Shown here: positions 1-11,090 of the stretch, one piece after another
How positions within the stretch are numbered: position 1 is the first letter of the stretch
Layout of the letters: the number at the start of each line of letters is the position of its first letter
Source: Anthonomus grandis grandis
Taxonomy: Eukaryota; Arthropoda; Insecta; Coleoptera; Curculionidae
Reading direction: 5' to 3'
Length of the DNA: 64,000 bases
Assembly: GCF_022605725.1 (NCBI RefSeq)
Contig: NC_065557.1
Coordinates: 25,237,256 to 25,301,255 of the forward strand
Notes under the pieces: model-generated
Told to the model about the DNA's origin: nothing
Seen by the model: only the letters and a program-made list of their open reading frames with translations
Databases searched by the model: none
Program-made: the position numbers and the translations under genes

Positions 1-94
1 TTGAACACAACCAGAGTTAAGAAAATGTAATAACTAATAGCGTTGGCGACTGTTCCAATTTAATTTTAATTAAATTTTTAGATATAATTTCATT
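1..94 (+). repeat. Partial A monomer at the left window edge
   Basis: The window opens two bases inside an A monomer head (GCGTTGGCGAC variant, followed by a CATTAACCC stretch like the A units at 6,050 and 15,300). It is joined at TTAACCC to the first copy of the 1,355 bp HOR. Confidence 0.85.
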
Positions 95-240
95 AACCCT
101 TAATAATTTTTAAAAATAATTTTATGTATTATGTTTAAAAAAAATAGTCATATCTCACTCAATTACGGTTATCTATTATTCAAATTTATTTTAAAATTAA
201 TATTTAGGTTATACCAGAAGACTCAAATGATCCTATTTAA

Positions 241-481
241 GTTTTGGACATAACCAGGGTTAAGAAAATAGAACAATTAATCATTATAGCATTATCCAAT
301 TTGATTTCAATTTAATCTTTGAAGTTCATTTGATGGACTGTAAATTATTTTTAAAATTTTTCTTATGAATTGTTTTCTAAAAAAATAATTATATCTCACT
401 CTATTACTAATATCTATTATTCGAATATAATTTAAATTTACTATTTCGCATATACAAGATAGCCAAATGATGTTTTTTGCG
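241..481 (+). repeat. Type B monomer, 241 bp reference copy
   Basis: Representative full-length B unit, with relative positions from its GTTTTGGACA start. 12-29 is AACCAGGGTTAAGAAAAT. 42-52 is CATTATAGCAT, the arm used at several junctions. 56-63 is the CCAATTTG or CCGATTTG subtype marker. 91-100 is TGATGGACTG (or TGATGTACTG). 108-121 is TTTTTAAAATTTTT. 151-161 is ATATCTCACTC. 162-170 is TATTACTAA, B-specific. 171-182 is TATCTATTATTC. 183-191 is GAATATAAT. 206-220 is TCGCATATACAAGAT, then AGCCAAATGATGTTTTTTGCG to the end. It aligns along its whole length with A, so both descend from one ~241 bp ancestor. Confidence 0.93.
252..460 (+). other. Boxes conserved between A and B monomers (example in one B unit)
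   Basis: Four short blocks stay almost unchanged in both monomer types while flanking sequence differs: AACCAGRGTTAAGAAAAT (252-269 here), ATATCTCACTC (391-401), TATCTATTATTC (411-422) and ATACAAGAT (452-460). They recur in nearly every monomer. Chimeric monomers switch type inside the second and third blocks, so these shared stretches may serve as exchange points; protein-binding roles are possible but not shown by the sequence. Confidence 0.6.
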
Positions 482-603
482 GTTTGAACACAACCAGAAT
501 TAAAAAAATATAATAACTGATAGCGCTAAAGATTGTTCCGATTTAATTTAATTTTTAGATATAATTTGATTAACCCTAAATGACTTTTAAAAATAGTTTG
601 ATG

Positions 604-623
604 TATTTTGTTTAAACAAAATA
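604..623. other. 20 bp perfect palindrome in an A subtype
   Basis: The A/T tract of this A monomer reads TATTTTGTTTAAACAAAATA, a perfect palindrome centred on GTTTAAAC. It is repeated at 1,958-1,977 in the second copy of the 1,355 bp HOR. Related A monomers elsewhere have TTTGTTTAAAAAAAATAG, so a single A-to-C change creates the symmetry. It is useful as a copy-specific marker; function is unknown. Confidence 0.8.
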
Positions 624-717
624 GTCATATCTCACTCAATTACGGTTATCTATTATTCAAATTTATTTTAAAATTAATATTTAGGTTATACAAGATGACT
701 CAATTGATCCTATTTAA

Positions 718-916
718 GTTTTGGACATAACCAGGGTTAAGAAAATAGAACAATTAATCATTATAGCATTAACCCTAAATAATTTTTAAAAATAATTTTA
801 TGTATTATGTTTAAAAAAAATAGTCATATCTCACTTAATTACGGTTATCTATTATTCAAATTTATTTTAAAATTAATATTTAGGTTATACCAGAAGACTC
901 AAATGATCCTATTTAA
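718..916 (+). repeat. 199 bp B/A chimeric monomer (nine copies)
   Basis: B positions 1-52 join A position ~97 onward, at GCATTAACCCTAAAT. Both parents have ATTA at the switch (B GCATTATCC, A TTGATTAACCC), so the joint is a 4-base microhomology and the unit lacks about 43 bp. Units start at 718, 1,398, 2,072, 2,752, 34,126, 34,808, 42,048, 60,462 and 61,144. They are paired 674-682 bp apart except at 42 kb. One event followed by amplification explains all copies. Confidence 0.9.
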
Positions 917-1450
917 GTTTTGGACATAACCAGGGTTAAGAAAATAGAACAATTAATGATTATAGCATTATCCAATTTGATTTCAATTTAATCTTTGAAG
1001 TTCATTTGATGGACTGTAAATTATTTTTAAAATTTTTCTTATGAATTGTTTTCTAAAAAAATAATTATATGTCACTCTATTACTAATATCTATTATTCGA
1101 ATAGAATTTAAATTTACTATTTCGCATATACAAGAGAGCCAAATGATGTTTTTTACGGTTTAAAGACAACCAGAATTAAGAAAATATAATAACTAATAGC
1201 GTTAAAGATTGTTCCGTTTTAATTTTAGTTTAATTTTTAGATATAATTTGATTAACCCTAAATGACTTTTAAAAATATTTTGATGTATTGTGTTTAAAAA
1301 GAATAGTCATATCTCACGCAATTACGGTTATCTATTATTCAAATTTATTTTAAAATTAATATTTAGGTTATACAAGATGACTCAATTGATCCTTTAAGTT
1401 TTGGACATAACCAGGGTTAAGAAAATAGAACAATTAATCATTATAGCATT

Positions 1451-2804
1451 AACCCTAAATAATTTTTAAAAATAATTTTATGTATTATGTTTAAAAAAAA
1501 TAGTCATATCTCACTCAATTACGGTTATCTATTATTCAAATTTATTTTAAAATTAATATTTAGGTTATACCAGAAGACTCAAATGATCCTATTTAAGTTT
1601 TGGACATAACCAGGGTTAAGAAAATAGAACAATTAATCATTATAGCATTATCCAATTTGATTTCAATTTAATCTTTGAAGTTCATTTGATGGACTGTAAA
1701 TTATTTTTAAAATTTTTCTTATGAATTGTTTTCTAAAAAAATAATTATATCTCACTCTATTACTAATATCTATTATTCGAATATAATTTAAATTTACTAT
1801 TTCGCATATACAAGATAGCCAAATGATGTTTTTTGCGGTTTGAACACAACCAGAATTAAAAAAATATAATAACTGATAGCGCTAAAGATTGTTCCGATTT
1901 AATTTAATTTTTAGATATAATTTGATTAACCCTAAATGACTTAAAAATAGTTTGATGTATTTTGTTTAAACAAAATAGTCATATCTCACTCAATTACGGT
2001 TATCTATTATTCAAATTTATTTTAAAATTAATATTTAGGTTATACAAGATGACTCAATTGATCCTATTTAAGTTTTGGACATAACCAGGGTTAAGAAAAT
2101 AGAACAATTAATCATTATAGCATTAACCCTAAATAATTTTTAAAAATAATTTTATGTATTATGTTTAAAAAAAATAGTCATATCTCACTTAATTACGGTT
2201 ATCTATTATTCAAATTTATTTTAAAATTAATATTTAGGTTATACCAGAAGACTCAAATGATCCTATTTAAGTTTTGGACATAACCAGGGTTAAGAAAATA
2301 GAACAATTAATGATTATAGCATTATCCAATTTGATTTCAATTTAATCTTTGAAGTTCATTTGATGGACTGTAAATTATTTTTAAAATTTTTCTTATGAAT
2401 TGTTTTCTAAAAAAATAATTATATGTCACTCTATTACTAATATCTATTATTCGAATAGAATTTAAATTTACTATTTCGCATATACAAGAGAGCCAAATGA
2501 TGTTTTTTACGGTTTAAAGACAACCAGAATTAAGAAAATATAATAACTAATAGCGTTAAAGATTGTTCCGTTTTAATTTTAGTTTAATTTTTAGATATAA
2601 TTTGATTAACCCTAAATGACTTTTAAAAATATTTTGATGTATTGTGTTTAAAAAGAATAGTCATATCTCACGCAATTACGGTTATCTATTATTCAAATTT
2701 ATTTTAAAATTAATATTTAGGTTATACAAGATGACTCAATTGATCCTTTAAGTTTTGGACATAACCAGGGTTAAGAAAATAGAACAATTAATCATTATAG
2801 CATT
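1451..2804 (+). repeat. 1,355 bp higher-order repeat, copy 2
   Basis: Tandem repeat of 95-1,450 at an offset of 1,356 bp, dropping to 1,354 bp after a 2-base deletion near 1,941. Monomer starts are at 1,597 (B), 1,838 (A), 2,072 (B/A 199 bp), 2,271 (B), 2,512 (A) and 2,752 (B/A). All the rare marker variants of copy 1 are present, so the duplication is recent. Confidence 0.92.
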
Positions 2805-3423
2805 AACCCTAAATAATTTTTAAAAATAATTTTATGTATTATGTTTAAAAAAAATAGTCATATCTCACTCAATTACGGTTATCTATTATTTAAATTTATT
2901 TTAAAATTACTATTTAGGTTATACAATTTCAAATGATCCTATTTAAGTTTTGGACATAACCAGGATTAAGAAAATAGAACAATTAATCATTATAGCATTA
3001 TCCGATTTGATTCCAATTTAATCTTTGAAGTTCATTTGAAGGACTGTAAATTATTTTTAAAATTTTTCCTATGAATTGTTTTCTAAAAAAATAATTATAT
3101 CTTACTCTATTACTAATATCTATTATTCGAATATAATTTAAATTTACTATTTCGCATATACAAGATAGCCAAATGATGTTTTTTGCGGTTTGAACACAAC
3201 CAGAATTAAGAAAATATAATAACTGATAGCGTTAAAGATTGTTCCGATTTAATTTAATTTTTAGATATAATCTGATTAACCCTAAATGACTTTTAAAAAT
3301 AGTTTGATGTATTTTGTTTAAAAAAAATAGTCATATCTCACTCTATTACTAATATCTATTATTCGAATATAATTTAAATTTACTATTTCGCATATACAAG
3401 ATAGCCAAATGACGTTTTTTGCG
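2805..3423 (+). repeat. Diverged start of a third 1.35 kb copy, then an A/B chimera
   Basis: Sequence after 2,805 begins like a third HOR copy but diverges at once (TTATACAATTTCAAATG instead of TTATACCAGAAGACTCAAATG near 2,920). A normal B follows at ~2,945. The unit starting at 3,188 has an A head but changes to B type at the shared ATATCTCACTC box (~3,335): it reads CTATTACTAATATC rather than AATTACGGTTATC. This is the reciprocal of the common B-head/A-tail chimera. Confidence 0.82.
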
Positions 3424-3641
3424 GTTCGAACACAGAGTTAAGAAAATGTAATAACTAATAGGGTTGGCGATTGTTCCGATTTAATTTTATTTCAATTTTT
3501 AGATATAATTTGATTAACCCTAAATGATTTTTAAGAATAGTTTTATGTATTATGTTTTAAAAAAATAGTCATATCTCACTCAATTACGGTTATCTTTCAT
3601 ATTTATTTTAAAATTAATATTTAGGTTATACAAGATGACTC

Positions 3642-3678
3642 CATATACATTATATATGCTATAACCCCATTATAGCAT
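3642..3678 (+). other. 27 bp non-satellite filler at an A-B junction, forming a hairpin (ten copies)
   Basis: An A tail (GATGACTC) is followed by 27 bases absent from both monomers (3,642-3,668) and then by B from position ~43 (ATTATAGCATT). About 60 bp of normal sequence is missing. The filler end ATGCTATAA (3,656-3,664) is the exact reverse complement of TTATAGCAT (3,670-3,678) in the adjoining B, separated by CCCCA, giving a 9 bp stem with a 5-base loop. Filler starts: 3,642, 5,781, 6,808, 12,444, 13,580, 15,948, 37,390, 40,149, 47,088, 49,456. The identical filler in all ten shows a single origin. Confidence 0.88.
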
Positions 3679-3867
3679 TATCCAATTTGATTTCAATTTA
3701 ATCTTTGAAGTTCATTTGATGGACTGTAAATTATTTTTAAAATTTTTCTTATGAATTGTTTTCTAAAAAAATAATTATATCTCACTCTATTACTAATATC
3801 TATTATTCGAATATAATTTAAATTTACTATTTGGCATATACAAGACAGCCAAATGATGTTTTTTGCG

Positions 3868-3963
3868 GTTTGAACACAACCAGAGTTAAGAAAATGTAAT
3901 AACTAATAGCATTGGCTATTTACTATTTCGCATATACAAGATAGCCAAATGATGTTTTTTGCG
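3868..3963 (+). repeat. 96 bp A/B mini-unit (eight copies)
   Basis: A positions 1-49 (head with AGCATTGGC) join B from about position 200, giving GCATTGGCTATTTACTATTT. The CTATTT element occurs twice at the joint. Units start at 3,868, 6,490, 7,034, 13,806, 16,174, 40,375, 47,314 and 49,682. Each except the one at 6,490 lies about 225 bp after a 27 bp filler junction, so the two rearrangements spread together as one linked module. Confidence 0.88.
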
Positions 3964-6900
3964 GTTTGAACACAACCAGAATTAAGAAAATATAATAACT
4001 GATAGCGTTAAAGATTGTTCCGATTTAATTTAATTTTTAGATATAATTTGATAAACCCTAAATAAATGACTTTTAAAAATATTTTGATGTATTTTGTTTA
4101 AAAAAAATAGTCATATCTCACTCAATTACGGTTATCTATTATTCAAATTTATTTTAAAATTAATATTTAGGTTATACAAGATGACTCAAATGATCCTATT
4201 TAAGTTTTGGACATAACCAGGATTATAAATTGTTTTTTAAAAAAATAATTATATCTCACTCTATTACTAATATCTATTATTCGAATATAATTTAAATTTA
4301 CTATTTCGCATATACAAGATAGCCAAATGATGTTTTTTGCGGTTTGAACACAACCAGAGTTAAGAAAATGTAATAACTAATAGGGTTGGCGATTGTTCCG
4401 ATTTAATTTTAATTCAATTTTTAGATATAATTTGATTAACCCTAAATGATTTTTAAGAATAGTTTTATGTATGTATTATGTTTTAAAAAAATAGTCATAT
4501 CTCACTCAATTACGGTTATCTTTTATTCAAATATAATTTAAAATTAATATTTAGATTACACAAGATGACCCAAATGATCCTTTTTAAGTTTTAGACATAA
4601 CCAGGGTTAAGAAAATAGAACAATTAATCATTATAGCATTGTCCGATTTGATTCCAATTTAATTTTTGAAGTTCATTTTGATGTACTGTCAATTATTTTT
4701 AAAATTTTTCTTATGAATTGTTTTTAAAAAAAATAATTATATCACCCTCTATTACTAATATCTATTATTAGAATATAATTTAAATTAACTATTTCGCATA
4801 TACAAGATAGCCAAATGATGTTTTTTGCGGTTTGAACACAACCAGAGTTAAGAAAATGTAATAACTAATAGGGTTGGCGATTGTTCCGATTTAATTTTAA
4901 TTCAATTTTTAGATATAATTTGATTAACCCTAAATGATTTTTAAGAATAGTTTTATGTATTATGTTTTAAAAAAATAGTCATATCTCACTCAATTACGGT
5001 TATCTTTTATTCAAATATAATTTAAAATTAATATTTAGATTACACAAGATGACTCAAATGATCCTTTTTAAGTTTTAGACATAACCAGGGTTAAGAAAAT
5101 AGAACAATTAATCATTATAGCATTGTCCGATTTGATTTCAATTTAATCTTTGAAGATCATTAGATGTACTGTAAATTATTTTTTAAATTTTTCTTATGAA
5201 CTGTTTTTAAAAAAAAATAATTATATCTCACTCTATTACTGTTATCTATTATTCAAATTTATTTTAAAATTAATATTTAGGTTATACAAGATGACTCATA
5301 TGATCCTTTTTAAGTTTTGGACATAAACAGGGTTAAGAAAATAGAACAATTAATCATTATAGCATTATCCAATTTGATTTCAATTTAATCTTTGAAGTTC
5401 ATTTGATGGACTGTAAATTATTTTTAAAATTTTTCTTATGAATTGTTTTCTAAAAAAATAATTATATCTCACTCTATTACTAATATCTATTATTCGAATA
5501 TAATTTAAATTTACTATTTGGCATATACAAGACAGCCAAATGATGTTTTTTGCGGTTTGAACACAACCAGAGTTAAGAAAATGTAATAACTAATAGCATT
5601 GGCGATTGTTCCGATTTAATTTTAATTAAATTTTTAGATATAATTTGATTAACCCTAAATAATTTTTTAAAATAATTTTATGTATTATGTTTTAAAAAAA
5701 TAGTCATATCTCACTCAATTACGGTTATCTATTATTCATATTTATTTTAAAATTAATATTTAGGTTTTACAAGATGACTCCATATACATTATATATGCTA
5801 TAACCCCATTATAGCATTATCCAATTTGATTTCAATTTAATCTTTGAAGTTCATTTGATGGACTGTAAATTATTTTTAAAATTTTTCTTATGAATTGTTT
5901 TCTAAAAAAATAATTATATCTCACCCTATTACTAATATCTATTATTCGAATATAATTTAAATATACTATTTCGCATATACAAGATAGCCAAATTATGTTT
6001 TTTGCGGTTTGAACACAACCAGAGTTAAGAAAATGTAATAACTAATAGCGTTGGCGATTGTTCCAATTTAATTTTAATTAAATTTTTAGATATAATTTCA
6101 TTAACCCTAAATAATTTTTAAAAATAATTTTATGTATTATGTTTTAAAAAAATAGTCATATCGCACTCAATTACGGTTATCTTTTATTCAAATTTATTTT
6201 AAAATTAATATTTAGGTTATACAAGATGACTCAATTGATCCTTTTTAAGTTTTGGACATAACCAGGGTTATGAAAATAGAACAATTAATCAATATAGCAT
6301 TATCCGATTTGATTTCAATTTAATCTTTGAAGTTCATTTGATGGACTGTAAATTATTTTTAAAATTTTTCCTATGAATTGTTTTCTAAAAAAATAATTAT
6401 ATCTCACTCTATTACTAATATCTATTATTCGAATATAATTTAAATTTAGGATTTGGCATATACAAGACAGCCAAATGATGTTTTTTGCGGTTTGAACACA
6501 ACCAGAGTTAAGAAAATGTAATAACTAATAGCATTGGCTATTTACTATTTCGCATATACAAGATAGCCAAATGACGTTTTTTGCGGTTCGAACACAGAGT
6601 TAAGAAAATGTAATAACTAATAGGGTTGGCGATTGTTCCGATTTAATTTTATTTCAATTTTTAGATATAATTTGATTAACCCTAAATGATTTTTAAGAAT
6701 AGTTTTATGTATTATGTTTTAAAAAAATAGTCATATCTCACTCAATTACGGTTATCTATTATTCATATTTATTTTAAAATTAATATTTAGGTTATACAAG
6801 ATGACTCCATATACATTATATATGCTATAACCCCATTATAGCATTATCCAATTTGATTTCAATTTAATCTTTGAAGTTCATTTGATGGACTGTAAATTAT

Positions 6901-7309
6901 TTTTAAAATTTTTCTTATGAATTGTTTTCTAAAAAAATAATTATATCTCACTCTATTACTAATATCTATTATTCGAATATAATTTAAATTTACTATTTGG
7001 CATATACAAGACAGCCAAATGATGTTTTTTGCGGTTTGAACACAACCAGAGTTAAGAAAATGTAATAACTAATAGCATTGGCTATTTACTATTTCGCATA
7101 TACAAGATAGCCAAATGATGTTTTTTGCGGTTTGAACACAACCAGAATTAAGAAAATATAATAACTGATAGCGTTAAAGATTGTTCCGATTTAATTTAAT
7201 TTTTAGATATAATTTGATTAACCCTAAATGACTTAAAAATATTTTGATGTATTTTGTTTAAAAAAAATAGTCATATCTCACTCAATTACGGTTATCTATT
7301 ATTCAAATT

Positions 7310-9375
7310 TATTTTAAAATTAATATTTAGGTTATACAAGATGACTCAATTGATCCTTTTTAAGTTTTGGACATAACCAGGGTTAAGAAAATAGAACAAA
7401 TAATCATTATAGCATTGTCCGATTTGATTCCAATTAATTTTTGAAGTTCATTTGATGTACTGTAAATTATTTTTAAAATTTTTCTTATGAATTGTTTTTT
7501 AAAAAAATTATTATATCTCACTCTATTACTTTTATCTATTATTCAAATTTATTTTAAAATTAATATTTAGGTTATACAAGATGACTCATATGATCCTTTT
7601 TAAGTTTTGGACATAACCAGGGTTAAGAAAATAGAACAACTAATCATTATAGCATTGTCCGATTTGATTTCAATTTAATCTTTAAAGTTCATTTGATGGA
7701 CTGTAAATTATTTTTAAAATTTTCCCTATGAATTGTTTTCTAAAAAAATAATTATATCTCACTCTATTACTAATATCTATTATTCGAATATAATTTAAAT
7801 TTAGGATTTGGCATATACAACACAGCCAAATGATGTTTTTTGCGGTTTGAACACAACCAGAGTTAAGAAAATGTAATAAACTAATAGCGTTTGCGATTGT
7901 TCCGATTTAATTTTAATTAAATTTTTAGATATAATTTGATTAACCCTAAATAATTTTTAAAAATAATTTTATGTATTATGTTTTAAAATAATAGTCATAT
8001 CTCACTCAATTACGGTTATCTATTATTCATATTTATTTTAAAATTAATATTTAGGTTATACAAGATGACTCAATTGATCCTTTAAGTTTTGGACATAACC
8101 AGGGTTAAGAAAATAGAACAAATAATCATTATAGCATTGTCCGATTTGATTCCAATTAATTTTTGAAGTTCATTTGATGTACTGTAAATTATTTTTAAAA
8201 TTTTTCTTATGAATTGTTTTTTAAAAAAATAATTATATCTCACTCTATTACTGTTATCTATTATTCGAATAGAATTTAAATATACTATTTCGCATATACA
8301 AGATAGCCAAATGATGTTTTTTACGGTTTGAACACAACCAGAATTAAGAAAATATAATAATTGATAGCGTTAAAGATTGTTCCGATTTAATTTAATTTTT
8401 AGATATATTTTGATTAACCCTAAATAAATGACTTTTAAAAATATTTTGATGTATTTTGTTTAAAAAAAATAGTCATATCTCACTCAATTACGGTTATCTA
8501 TTATTCAAATTTATTTTAAAATTAATATTTAGGTTATACAAGATGACTCAAATGATCCTATTTAAGTTTTGGACATAACCAGGATTATTAATTGTTTTTT
8601 AAAAAAATAATTATATCTCACTCTATTACTAATATCTATTATTCGAATATAATTTAAATTTACTATTTCGCATATACAAGATAGCCAAATGATGTTTTTT
8701 GCCGTTTGAACACAACCAGAGTTAAGAAAATGTAATAACTAATAGGGTTGGCGATTGTTCCGATTTAATTTTAATTCAATTTTTAGATATAATTTGATTA
8801 ACCCTAAATGATTTTTAAGAATAGTTTTATGTATTATGTTTTAAAAAAATAGTCATATCTCACTCAATTACGGTTATCTTTTATTCAAATATAATTTAAA
8901 ATTAATATTTAGATTACACAAGATGACCCAAATGATCCTTTTTAAGTTTTAGACATAACCAGGGTTAAGAAAATAGAACAATTAATCATTATAGCATTGT
9001 CCGATTTGATTCCAATTTAATTTTTGAAGTTCATTTTGATGTACTGTCAATTATTTTTAAAATTTTTCTTATGAATTGTTTTTTAAAAAAATAATTCTAT
9101 CACCCTCTATTACTAATATCTAGTATTAGAATATAATTTAAATTAACTATTTCGCATATACAAGATAGCCAAATGATGTTTTTTGCGGTTTGAACATAAC
9201 CAGAGTTAAGAAAATGTAATAACTAATAGGGTTGGCGATTGTTCCGATTTAATTTTAATTCAATTTTTAGATATAATTTGATTAACCCTAAATAATTTTT
9301 AAAAATAATTTTATGTATTATGTTTTAAAAAAATAGTCATATCGCACTCAATTACGGTTATCTTTTATTCAAATT
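7310..9375 (+). repeat. 2,068 bp higher-order repeat, copy 1
   Basis: Offset to the next copy is 2,066 bp at 7,381/9,447 and 2,068 bp at the 138 bp B/B unit (8,566/10,634), the change coming from a short T-tract indel near 8,080/10,147. It contains B/A, B and A units, the subtype TTTGGCATATACAACAC (~7,806) and an A with an AAAT insertion (CCCTAAATAAATGAC, ~8,416). Homology to copy 2 is clear until ~9,020, where the B subtype changes. The part from 8,115 on is also repeated at 42,759 (offset 34,644). Confidence 0.85.
8566..8703 (+). repeat. 138 bp B/B deletion unit (nine copies)
   Basis: B positions 1-22 join B from about 126 (AACCAGGATTATTAATTG), deleting roughly 103 bp from one B monomer. 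Starts are at 4,204 (variant GATTATAAATTG), 8,566, 10,634 (139 bp, one extra A), 14,138, 38,339, 40,707, 43,210, 45,278 and 47,646. Each is preceded by an A unit with the GTATTTTGTTTAAAAAAA subtype and followed by an AGGGTTGGCG-type A. Confidence 0.88.
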
Positions 9376-11090
9376 TATTTTAAAATTAATATTTAGGTTA
9401 TACAAGATGACTCAATTGATCCTTTTTAAGTTTTGGACATAACCAGGGTTAAGAAAATAGAACAAATAATCATTATAGCATTGTCCGATTTGATTCCAAT
9501 TAATTTTTGAAGTTCATTTGATGTACTGTAAATTATTTTTAAAATTTTTCTTATGAATTGTTTTTTAAAAAAATAATTATATCTCACTCTATTACTGTTA
9601 TCTATTATTCAAATTTATTTTAAAATTAATATTTAGGTTATACAAGATGACTCATATGATCCTTTTTAAGTTTTGGACATAACCAGGGTTAAGAAAATAG
9701 AACAACTAATCATTATAGCATTGTCCGATTTGATTTCAATTTAATCTTTAAAGTTCATTTGATGGACTGTAAATTATTTTTAAAATTTTCCCTATGAATT
9801 GTTTTCTAAAAAAATAATTATATCTCACTCTATTACTAATATCTATTATTCGAATATAATTTAAACTTAGTATTTGGCATATACAACACAGCCAAATAAT
9901 GTTTTTTGCGGTTTGAACACAACCAGAGTTAAGAAAATGTAATAAACTAATAGCGTTTGCGATTGTTCCGATTTAATTTTAATTAAATTTTTAGATATAA
10001 TTTGATTAACCCTAAATAATTTTTAAAAATAATTTTATGTATTATGTTTTAAAATAATAGTCATATCTCACTCAATTACGGTTATCTATTATTCATATTT
10101 ATTTTAAAATTAATATTTAGGTTATACAAGATGACTCAATTGATCCTTTTTAAGTTTTGGACATAACCAGGGTTAAGAAAATAGAACAAATAATCATTAT
10201 AGCATTGTCCGATTTGATTCCAATTAATTTTTGAAGTTCATTTGATGTACTGTAAATTATTTTTAAAATTTTCCTTATGAATTGTTTTTTAAAAAAATAA
10301 TTATATCTCACTCTATTACTGTTATCTATTATTCGAATAGAATTTAAATATACTATTTCGCATATACAAGATAGCCAAATGATGTTTTTTACGGTTTGAA
10401 CACAACCAGAATTAACAAAATATAATAATTGATAGCGTTATAGATTGTTCCGATTTAATTTAATTTTTAGATTTAATTTGATTAACCCTAAATAAATGAC
10501 TTTTAAAAATTTTTTGATGTATTTTGTTTAAAAAAAATAGTCATATCTCACTCAACTACGGTTATCTATTATTCAAATTTATTTTAAAATTAATATTTAG
10601 GTTATACAAGATGACTCAAATGATCCTATTTAAGTTTTGGACATAACCAGGATTATTAATTGTTTTTTAAAAAAAATAATTATATCTCACTCTATTACTA
10701 ATATCTATTATTCGAATATAATTTAAATTTACTATTTCGCATATACAAGATAGCCAAATGATGTTTTTTGCGGTTTGAACACAACCAGAGTTAAGAAAAT
10801 GTAATAACTAATAGGGTTGGCGATTGTTCCGATTTAATTTTAATTCAATTTTTAGATATAATTTGATTAACCCTAAATGATTTTTAAGAATAGTTTTATG
10901 TATTATGTTTTAGAAAAATAGTCATATCTCACTCAATTACGGTTATCTTTTATTCAAATATAATTTAAAATTAATATTTAGATTACACAAGATGACCCAA
11001 ATGATCCTTTTTAAGTTTTAGACATAACCAGGGTTAAGAAAATAGAACAATTAATCATTATAGCATTGTCCGATTTGATTCCAATTAATT
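9376..11090 (+). repeat. 2,068 bp higher-order repeat, copy 2 (incomplete)
   Basis: Second tandem copy of the 7.3-9.4 kb unit with the same order of subtypes and the same 138-139 bp B/B unit at 10,634 (one extra A). It is followed by an A with AGGGTTGGCG and an A with GATTGCTCCG (11,305), then moves into other blocks. The same pair of copies exists at 42.8-46.2 kb with the same 2,068 bp spacing between B/B units (43,210/45,278). Confidence 0.83.

Larger units (their letters stand above)
95..1450 (+). repeat. 1,355 bp higher-order repeat, copy 1
   Basis: The order is A tail, B (241), A (482), 199 bp B/A chimera (718), B (917), A with the GTTTAAAGAC head (1,158), then the start of another B/A chimera (1,398). 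Copy-specific markers include CTGATAGCGCTAAAG (~515), TTTAAACAAA (~611), AATTAATGATTATAGC (~950) and ATATGTCACTC (~1,068). All of these recur 1,354-1,356 bp later. Only two small differences from copy 2 were noticed: AACCCTTAAT at 95 versus AACCCTAAAT, and a 2-base T deletion near 1,941 in copy 2. Confidence 0.92.
3424..7309 (+). repeat. Mosaic satellite block with filler and short-unit junctions
   Basis: A and B monomers of several subtypes, interrupted by three 27 bp filler junctions (3,642, 5,781, 6,808), three 96 bp A/B mini-units (3,868, 6,490, 7,034) and one 138 bp B/B unit (4,204). An A-B dimer is locally duplicated at ~4,342 and ~4,829, with a 4-base GTAT duplication near 4,470 in the first. 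The blocks reappear in different orders at 12-16 kb, 37-41 kb and 46-50 kb. No single long period fits this stretch. Confidence 0.85.

Noticed and set aside
93..106. Possible telomeric or interstitial telomere repeat
   Set aside because: AACCCTAAA-type sequence occurs only once per A monomer, not in tandem, so it is part of the satellite rather than a telomere tract.
604..623. Replication origin or operator palindrome
   Set aside because: It is present only in two copies of one HOR and arises from one base change in an AT tract; nothing links it to a function.
3642..3668. Transposon target site or insertion end
   Set aside because: The filler has no terminal inverted repeats of its own, no target-site duplication and replaces about 60 bp of satellite, which fits end joining better than transposition.
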